Source: JANXQZ01 sp038225555 (GTDB taxonomy: Bacteria > Acidobacteriota > Terriglobia > Bryobacterales > Bryobacteraceae). From it: 64,000 nt of DNA. Location of the stretch: assembly GCA_038225555.1 (NCBI GenBank), contig JBBRRB010000021.1, forward strand, positions 1-64,000, given 5' to 3'. Each line of letters begins with the position of its first letter. The first letter of the stretch is position 1. This document shows, in pieces, positions 58,284 to 64,000 of this stretch. The notes below the pieces were generated by a model that was not told the DNA's origin, searched no databases, and saw only the letters and a list, made by a program, of their open reading frames with translations. Made by a program: the position numbers and the translations under genes.

Positions 58284-59456
58284 ATGTTTATCAAGAAACA
58301 ACGCTTGCTGACGCCCGGACCCACGCCTCTGCTGCCCAAAGCGCTGCACGCGATGATGGACTCCGATGTCCACCACCGGACCGAGGATTTCCGCAAGCTT
58401 TATCGCAGCGTACTCGCAGACTTGAAGATCGTGTTCGGCACAGCAAATGACGTTCTCATCCTCGTGTGTTCCGGGACAGGCGCGCTCGAGGCATCCGTCA
58501 CCAACTTCTTGTCGCCTGGCGACGAAGTCATCGTCTGCTCGGCCGGAAAATTCGGCGAGCGCTGGATCGAACTTGCCAACGCTTTCGCGCTCCAACCCAT
58601 CGTGCTGCAGGCTCCTTACGGCGATGCAGTCCAGCCGGAGCGCGTCGAAGAAGCCTTGCGGTCGAATCCCAACGCTAAGGCCGTGATGGTGCAAGCCTCC
58701 GAAACTTCGACTGGGGCAGCCCACGATGTGCGCTCCATGGGCTTGATCGTACAGAAGACAGACGCGCTGTTCCTGGTAGACGGGATCACAGGCCTCGGAA
58801 CGATGCCGCTCGACATCGACGGCTGGGGTCTCGATGTCTGCGTGGGAGGATCGCAAAAGGCGTTCATGATCCCGCCAGGAATGGCATTCATCTCAGTGAG
58901 CGAAAAAGCTTGGAGCGCGGGCGAACGCTCGCGATTGCCCAAGGCGTACTTCAATCTTAAGAAGGAGCGCAAGAACGCCCTCAACGGCGAAGCCACCTGG
59001 ACTCCGAACACGTCGCTGATCATCGCCCTGGCGGAAGCCCTCAAATACATCAAGAGTATCGGCATGGATCATCTGATCGAAAACGCGCAAATGCTCGCCA
59101 AGGCCACTCGTCATGCCGCTACGGAGCTCGGGCTGGATCTGTTCGCCCCTAAATATCCCTCGTCTGCCGTAACCTCGATTAAGCCTCCCCAAGGCATGAA
59201 CTCAGGCGTGATCGTGAAGGAGTTTCGCGAGCGATTCGGCTCCATCATCGCAAACGGACAGGGAGAGATGTTAGGTCAGATCTTTCGCATCGCTCATCTT
59301 GGATACTTCGATTTCGCGGACCTTTTCGCCGTCATTGCGGAATTGGAAATCATCCTCGCGGCAAATGGAATCCCGGTTTCGTTCGGCCAGGGCGTGGCCG
59401 CCGTTCAGAACGTGTATGCGGAGGTCGCCTTGGCTAAGGAAACTGTCTTGACATGA
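58284..59456 (+). CDS. Class V aminotransferase (alanine-glyoxylate/serine-pyruvate family), likely in serine synthesis
   Basis: The 390-residue PLP enzyme has LTPGPTPLLPKALHAMMDSD at the N-terminus and the PLP-Lys in CVGGSQKAFMIPPGMAFISV (near residue 193). Its ATGA overlap with serA downstream implies that it works in the serine pathway, possibly as phosphoserine aminotransferase of the non-SerC type. No serC-like gene is in the window. By sequence alone it belongs to the alanine-glyoxylate/serine-pyruvate aminotransferase family; the physiological substrate is inferred from context. Confidence 0.88.
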   Translation: MFIKKQRLLTPGPTPLLPKALHAMMDSDVHHRTEDFRKLYRSVLADLKIVFGTANDVLILVCSGTGALEASVTNFLSPGDEVIVCSAGKFGERWIELANAFALQPIVLQAPYGDAVQPERVEEALRSNPNAKAVMVQASETSTGAAHDVRSMGLIVQKTDALFLVDGITGLGTMPLDIDGWGLDVCVGGSQKAFMIPPGMAFISVSEKAWSAGERSRLPKAYFNLKKERKNALNGEATWTPNTSLIIALAEALKYIKSIGMDHLIENAQMLAKATRHAATELGLDLFAPKYPSSAVTSIKPPQGMNSGVIVKEFRERFGSIIANGQGEMLGQIFRIAHLGYFDFADLFAVIAELEIILAANGIPVSFGQGVAAVQNVYAEVALAKETVLT

Positions 59457-61021
59457 AGATCGTCCTGGCCGAGTCCTTCGCTACCCCCGGCCTGCGTCTG
59501 CTCCAAGAGCAGCCCGGCTGGGAGGTAGTCGTCTCGAATCCGAAGGAATTTCTGGGGCACATGCCTGACGCGGAGGCGCTGATTGTTGCCAATTCAGTCC
59601 GGGTGAACGCCGCCGTTCTGAATGCATCGCCCCTGCTGCGCGTGATTGGGAGAGCCGGGGTAGGCGTAGAGAACCTGGACATCGCGGCTGCCACGGCAGC
59701 TGGTGTCCTTGTGATGAACACGCCTGGCGGCAACGCCGTATCGGTGGCCGAACACACGCTAGCCCTGATGTTGTCTCTCGCTAGATCCATTCCCCAGGCG
59801 AACGCATCCACCAAAGCCGGTCGCTGGGAGAAGCGCAAGTTCATGGGCAGCGAGCTGCGCGAGAAAACGCTAGGCGTGATCGGGCTGGGCAGCATCGGAA
59901 GGGAAGTGGTGAAGCGGGCCAAGGCGTTCGAAATGCGGGTGCTAGCCACCGACCCGTACGTGAACTCGAAGACGGCCGCCGATGTTGGCGTCGAGTTAGT
60001 GGAATTGCACGCCCTGTACGCCCAGGCGGATTACATAACCCTGCACACTGCTTTGACCCCTGAATCAGTCCGCATGCTGTCAAGCGAGGCGTTCGACCGG
60101 ATGAAGGATGGCGTGCGGATAGTGAATTGCGCCCGCGGAGAGCTGATCGATCAGCAGGCGTTAAAAGCGGCGCTGGATTCGGGCAAGGTGGCAGGCGCGG
60201 CCCTGGACGTTTTCGAAAAGGAACCACCCTCTGCGGACGATCCGCTGATCCAGTTGGATCGCTTCATCGCGACTCCGCACATCGGGGGATCCACCGAGGA
60301 GGCGCAGGAGATTCTAGGCGTTCGCATCGCCGAGCAGGTGGTGGAATACCTGCAGAACGGCATCGCTTTGAACGCAGTGAACATGCCGACGCTCACACGC
60401 GAGCAGTTCCGCACGCTGGGACCGTTCGGAGCGCTGGCGGAAAGGTTGGGCAGCTTTGCGTCTCATATCATCACCGGCAACCCGCGTCTGGTTCGAGTTG
60501 TGTATTTTGGCAACATAGCCGAGCACAACACTCAATTGATTCGGAATGCGGCCGTGGCGGGCGTCGTAAGCCGCTCGCTGGCGCATCGCGCCAATGCGAT
60601 CAACGCCATGCAGATCGCAACGGATCGTGGCCTCGCGGTGGCCGAAAGGCATGATCGCCAGTCTGGCCACGTCGATTCGGTTCTGCTTGAGATCGAGACG
60701 GATTCCGGCTCCACCACCGTCGAGGGTTCGGTGGTCCTGGAAAAGCCACGGCTGCTTCAGGTGGATGGCATTCACTGCGAGGCGCCGCTCGAAGGGCACA
60801 TCACATTTCTGAAAAATGACGATGTTCCCGGGGTGATCGGGTATATCGGTGCCGTTCTCGGCAGGAATGGAATTAATATCGGATCGTTCTCTCTTGGACG
60901 ACGAGATCCGCTGGCCGAGGCCATTTCTGTGATCGCGACAGATCAACCGGTTCCAGAGGCGGTTCTAACTGAACTTCTGGAGAATCCTGCAGTTACCGCA
61001 GCACGTTCTGTCCGATTTTAG
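59453..61021 (+). CDS. serA: D-3-phosphoglycerate dehydrogenase SerA (long form)
   Basis: The 522-residue protein is the long form with an intervening (ASB) domain and C-terminal ACT domain. The NAD motif LGVIGLGSIGREVVKRAK, the catalytic VNCARGELIDQQAL and TPHIGGSTEEAQE (Arg/His site) are intact. The last 80 residues fold as ACT (VPGVIGYIGAVLGRNGINIG), the usual site of serine feedback. It makes 3-phosphohydroxypyruvate, which the upstream aminotransferase may convert. The pair shares an ATGA overlap. Confidence 0.95.
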   Translation: MKIVLAESFATPGLRLLQEQPGWEVVVSNPKEFLGHMPDAEALIVANSVRVNAAVLNASPLLRVIGRAGVGVENLDIAAATAAGVLVMNTPGGNAVSVAEHTLALMLSLARSIPQANASTKAGRWEKRKFMGSELREKTLGVIGLGSIGREVVKRAKAFEMRVLATDPYVNSKTAADVGVELVELHALYAQADYITLHTALTPESVRMLSSEAFDRMKDGVRIVNCARGELIDQQALKAALDSGKVAGAALDVFEKEPPSADDPLIQLDRFIATPHIGGSTEEAQEILGVRIAEQVVEYLQNGIALNAVNMPTLTREQFRTLGPFGALAERLGSFASHIITGNPRLVRVVYFGNIAEHNTQLIRNAAVAGVVSRSLAHRANAINAMQIATDRGLAVAERHDRQSGHVDSVLLEIETDSGSTTVEGSVVLEKPRLLQVDGIHCEAPLEGHITFLKNDDVPGVIGYIGAVLGRNGINIGSFSLGRRDPLAEAISVIATDQPVPEAVLTELLENPAVTAARSVRF

Positions 61022-61104
61022 CCGAGGGCGCAACAACGTTACGCTCGGTCATACGCGTAAAATAGCCTGATACTCACCTTCCCAGCCGCACCCCTTGTTT
61101 CCGA

Positions 61105-63864
61105 CTACTCAGCCCGCAATGCATCTAGCGGCGAGGTCAAACTTGCTCGAAAGGCTGGGAGTAAGGATGCGGCCAACGCCGACAACCCGAGCGCCAGGAC
61201 GGCGGCCAGCGTCACTTCGGGATTGTATGGACTCATGCCGTAGAGTTGATTGCCCAGCAATCGCCCGGCGGCAAAGGACAACGGCAACCCAATGAGTAAT
61301 CCAAAAAGAATCAGCCCGCATGCGTCGCGCAACACCAGCGCGACAATGTGGCCGCGATTAGCGCCCAACGCCATACGCACGCCGATCTCGCTCACGCGGC
61401 GTCCGGCATTATAGGCCGTAACGCCATACAGTCCGATTGAAGCTAAGACCAGCGAAAGAACCCCGAAGAACGAAGTGAGGCGCGCGATGAGCCGCTGCTG
61501 GGTGAACTGGCTCGCCAGTTGCTCTCCCAAAGTGCGAATCGAAACGATCGGCAGATTGGGATCCACGGAAGCCATGGCTTGGCGCACCCACGCAAACGAC
61601 AGGCTGGCCCCCGGTCTGGTCAAAATGATGATATCGTGCAGGAAAGACGACCCCAGATTAGTTTGCGCGTATTCGGCTTGTGCTTCCGGTAAAAAGAAGA
61701 AGGGGCGGCCACGCTGATCGTATGGCAAATAGCGCGCATCTTTAGCCACGCCCACGACCTCGAATTCCCGGCTGGTTCCCGGCTTCCGGCCGAAGTGCCT
61801 GCCGATCGGATCTTCGTTTCCGAAAAACTTGCGCGCGAATGCTTCATCAACGACTGCCACATTTCTTGAAATCGCCGTATCCCACTCGGAGATGCCGCGC
61901 CCTTTGACGATAGAAGTCCCGATGACGTCAAAGTATCCCGCTGTAACTCGATCCCATGCAGCGGAGTTGTCATCTTTGGGCCCTGGAGCGGGATGGCCAT
62001 CCACCCAGACGCCCGCGCCCCAACCCCCGCCGCTTTGCGGCGAGTATAGGCAGAGAGCCACGGAAGATACGCCGGGAACGCTTACTATTGAATCGTGGAT
62101 GCGCCGGTAAAGCGGCGAGAGCTGCGCTGACCGATAACCGGCAAGCCGTGGATTTATGTTCACCACCAGACGCCGGTCCTGAGCGAATCCGAAATTTTGG
62201 TTCTCCAATCTCTGCAAAGCGGCCGTGAGCAGCCCTGCGGCGGACAGCAAAACAAGCGAGAACGCAGCCTGGAGCACCACCAGTGTCTTCCTTGGGAGCG
62301 ATCCCGTGCGAGCCGTTGAGCGGCTGGCGCCGCGAAGCGCTTCGATCGGATCTACTCGCGTGGCCATCCATGCGGGAGCAAGGCCGAAGGCGACTCCCGT
62401 CAACAGCGAAGTTACGAAGGCGAAGAGCAACACCGGTAGGGACGGCGACGAGCCGATGGGTACGCCGGCGAAGCCGGAAGACGAGGGGAATGCGAAATGC
62501 AGAATCAGGCGCGTGCCCGCGAAGGCGATCGCCAGACCCGCAACGCCGCCAAACAACGAGAGCAGGATGCTTTCGATGAGAGGCTGCCTCACCAGACGCG
62601 ACGCTCGCGCCCCAAGTGCCATGCTCAACGATGTTTGGCGCCGCCGCTCCAGGCCGCGAACGAGCATGAGATTGGCCACGTTGGCGCAGACGATCAGCAG
62701 CACAAACCCTGTCACCGTCATCAGGATCCGAAGCCAGTGCTCGTATTTTTCGCGCATGCTCGCGATACCGGCGCCTCCAGGGCTCAGGAACAAGGTTTGA
62801 TTGGGAAATTTCGCGCGATCGCTGGCGCTCATCTCGCCCCAGTGCGAGCGCAGCCACTGTTTGAGCGCGACCCGCATTTCAGCCTCGATGGATGCGGGCG
62901 TCGCACCTCGCTGGAGGCGACCGATCAATTCCAACCAGTGGGTGTCGTACTTGTCGAGATCGGCATCGCTCTCAACGAACGGTTCGGTGTTTAAGGGCAG
63001 AAAGAAATCCGGTGGATTGCTTCGCAGCGTGTCGCCGAAGAAACCAGGTGGGGCGATTCCCACCACGACAAATGGTTTGTCGTTGACATTAAAGGTGCCG
63101 CCGATGACGGACGAGTCCGATCCATACCTTTGCTGCCATAAGCTATAACTCATCACCGCCGCGGGCGGAGCGCCAGCCCGATCGTCCTCGGCCGTAAGCG
63201 CGCGTCCGGCATACGCTCTGATGCCGAACATAGTGAAGTAGTTGCCGGAAACGAACTCGCCTGGATAGGTTTGAGCTGCCTCTGAGCTGCCTGAGCGCCG
63301 GATACCAAACATAACTTGAATCGACGGGAAGGCGGCTAATTCGGAAAAGCCTTTGGTGTTGTCTCTTAAATATTTATACAAATCGTACGAGACCAGGGAG
63401 AACCCCCCATCCTGACTGTACCCACCCTGGTAGCAGCAATGACTTTCTCTTCCCAGGCGGTACAATTCGCCGGGTTTCGCTACCGGCAGCGACTTCAGCA
63501 GAACGGCATGCACCAAAGTGAAGATCGAAGTGGTTGCGCCAATGCCCAGTGCCAGAGTCAGGATAGTGGATAGGGTGAACGCCGGGGCCCTTCGCAGGCG
63601 TCGCAGCGCGTGGCGGGTATCTTGGATCAGCGTTTCCATAAATGGTAGTCCCCTTTGGTCTCGATAGCTTTCTCTCATTGCTTCCACCGCTCCGAACTTC
63701 AGTACAGCCTGACGCCGCGCTTCGACCGGCGGTAAGCCGGCCCGGACATTTTCAGTAGTTTGAAGAGCAAGATGTTCTTCAATTTCCGCCCGCAATCGCT
63801 CGTCGTCCCGCTGCGTTCTCGCCCAGGAACTCAGACGCTTGAAGAATCGCCTCACAGCTCTCAT
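61105..63864 (-). CDS. ADOP-type MacB/FtsX ABC transporter permease
   Basis: The 919-residue protein has the acidobacterial duplicated orphan permease layout. An N-terminal permease-prefix domain (RTQRDDERLRAEIEEHLALQ) is followed by FTLSTILTLALGIGATTSIF (first TM and MacB periplasmic core), GANRGHIVALVLRDACG-type FtsX segment late in the protein, and two duplicated FtsX halves each with three TMs. No ABC ATPase is beside it, hence orphan. Its ATG overlaps the stop of a PadR-type regulator by 3 bases (ATGA), the usual arrangement. Substrate unknown. Confidence 0.94.
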   Translation of the reverse strand: MRAVRRFFKRLSSWARTQRDDERLRAEIEEHLALQTTENVRAGLPPVEARRQAVLKFGAVEAMRESYRDQRGLPFMETLIQDTRHALRRLRRAPAFTLSTILTLALGIGATTSIFTLVHAVLLKSLPVAKPGELYRLGRESHCCYQGGYSQDGGFSLVSYDLYKYLRDNTKGFSELAAFPSIQVMFGIRRSGSSEAAQTYPGEFVSGNYFTMFGIRAYAGRALTAEDDRAGAPPAAVMSYSLWQQRYGSDSSVIGGTFNVNDKPFVVVGIAPPGFFGDTLRSNPPDFFLPLNTEPFVESDADLDKYDTHWLELIGRLQRGATPASIEAEMRVALKQWLRSHWGEMSASDRAKFPNQTLFLSPGGAGIASMREKYEHWLRILMTVTGFVLLIVCANVANLMLVRGLERRRQTSLSMALGARASRLVRQPLIESILLSLFGGVAGLAIAFAGTRLILHFAFPSSSGFAGVPIGSSPSLPVLLFAFVTSLLTGVAFGLAPAWMATRVDPIEALRGASRSTARTGSLPRKTLVVLQAAFSLVLLSAAGLLTAALQRLENQNFGFAQDRRLVVNINPRLAGYRSAQLSPLYRRIHDSIVSVPGVSSVALCLYSPQSGGGWGAGVWVDGHPAPGPKDDNSAAWDRVTAGYFDVIGTSIVKGRGISEWDTAISRNVAVVDEAFARKFFGNEDPIGRHFGRKPGTSREFEVVGVAKDARYLPYDQRGRPFFFLPEAQAEYAQTNLGSSFLHDIIILTRPGASLSFAWVRQAMASVDPNLPIVSIRTLGEQLASQFTQQRLIARLTSFFGVLSLVLASIGLYGVTAYNAGRRVSEIGVRMALGANRGHIVALVLRDACGLILFGLLIGLPLSFAAGRLLGNQLYGMSPYNPEVTLAAVLALGLSALAASLLPAFRASLTSPLDALRAE

Positions 63865-64000
63865 TTCAGATCCTCAGCTTTCACGGCAAAGAATCGCCCG
63901 ATGATGGCCGCCGTCTGTTCCCAACCTCGGGTTTCGGCCTGCAATCGTTTGCGCCCGTCGCGTGTCAGCCGGTAGAATCGGGCCTTGCGGTTATTTTCGG
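63861..64000 (-). CDS. PadR-family transcriptional regulator (C-terminal part, runs off window)
   Basis: The 45-codon tail, reading in from the right edge, gives NNRKARFYRLTRDGRKRLQA, the wing of the winged helix, then ETRGWEQTAAIIGRFFAV, the dimerising helix of PadR-type regulators. Its stop overlaps the ADOP permease start (ATGA), so the regulator is upstream in the same transcript and probably controls the permease. N-terminus outside the window. Confidence 0.85.
   Translation of the reverse strand, partial: ENNRKARFYRLTRDGRKRLQAETRGWEQTAAIIGRFFAVKAEDLK

Noticed and set aside
61970..62857. Minus-strand out-of-frame ORF of about 295 codons inside the ADOP gene
   Set aside because: The ADOP frame is continuous and conserved; the alternative frame is low-complexity Arg/Ala/Ser.

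Overview
The window is a gene-dense, GC-rich bacterial chromosome segment. It most likely comes from an acidobacterium of the Solibacter/Bryobacter type. The evidence is a PadR regulator coupled to an ADOP-type MacB/FtsX permease at the right edge, a giant secreted protein ending in DUF4214-like repeats, several HEAT-repeat proteins, many Gfo/Idh/MocA and DUF1080 sugar proteins, and frequent ATGA/GTGA stop-start overlaps. This lineage call is inference from family content; no rRNA is present. The only RNA gene seen is tRNA-Arg(TCT).

Layout. 0-3.3 kb: mscL (partial), acyl-CoA dehydrogenase, a secreted LolA-like protein, and a radical SAM/SPASM enzyme behind a perfect 18-bp palindrome. 3.3-5.0 kb (minus): ECF sigma, anti-sigma and a Spy-like sensor. 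5.0-8.0 kb: A-type Fe-S carrier, terminator, then overlapping murQ-murA-rhodanese. 8.0-10.2 kb (minus): alkyltransferase-like DNA repair protein, sialate O-acetylesterase, BON protein. 10.3-15.4 kb: a Tat-exported oxidoreductase, HEAT/vWA-like protein, YchF and MoxR. 15.4-19.5 kb: a GT-C membrane protein and a three-gene sugar operon (DUF1080, epimerase, oxidoreductase). 19.5-27.5 kb: the 1243-residue secreted protein, tRNA-Arg, GNAT, purH diverging from an isocitrate dehydrogenase, HEAT protein.

27.5-31.5 kb is an accessory patch that is visibly richer in A+T. All its genes are on the minus strand: a pentapeptide-repeat/two-TM channel-like protein, a metallophosphoesterase, a Pol-beta-type nucleotidyltransferase, and a small unknown protein translationally coupled to the nucleotidyltransferase. 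Its flanks are non-coding or eroded. No integrase or transposase was seen. This is one of two places where an undescribed system could sit.

31.5-38.9 kb: MBL-fold hydrolase, sulfite-oxidase-fold molybdoenzyme, two small secreted proteins, CDGSH protein, and an M16 peptidase pair followed by a LolA-like protein. 38.9-45.9 kb is the second interesting region: a tightly overlapping operon of glycosyltransferase, stand-alone NRPS adenylation-carrier didomain, cytochrome P450 and acyltransferase-like protein, with a divergent SDR. The architecture matches carrier-bound amino-acid beta-hydroxylation cassettes such as NovH/NovI (established for aminocoumarins), but no condensation or thioesterase domain is present. 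45.9-48.5 kb: a second ECF sigma/anti-sigma pair with a HEAT/TPR protein. 48.5-52.3 kb: an exopolysaccharide-type operon (polysaccharide deacetylase, methyltransferase, GT2, GT4).

52.3-64 kb: fumarylacetoacetase-family hydrolase with an oligogalacturonate-lyase-like propeller, phenylalanine hydroxylase, EthD protein, a Fic protein with a striking inverted-repeat operator over its start codon, truA, YqeY, a class V aminotransferase coupled to serA, and the ADOP permease with its PadR regulator (partial).
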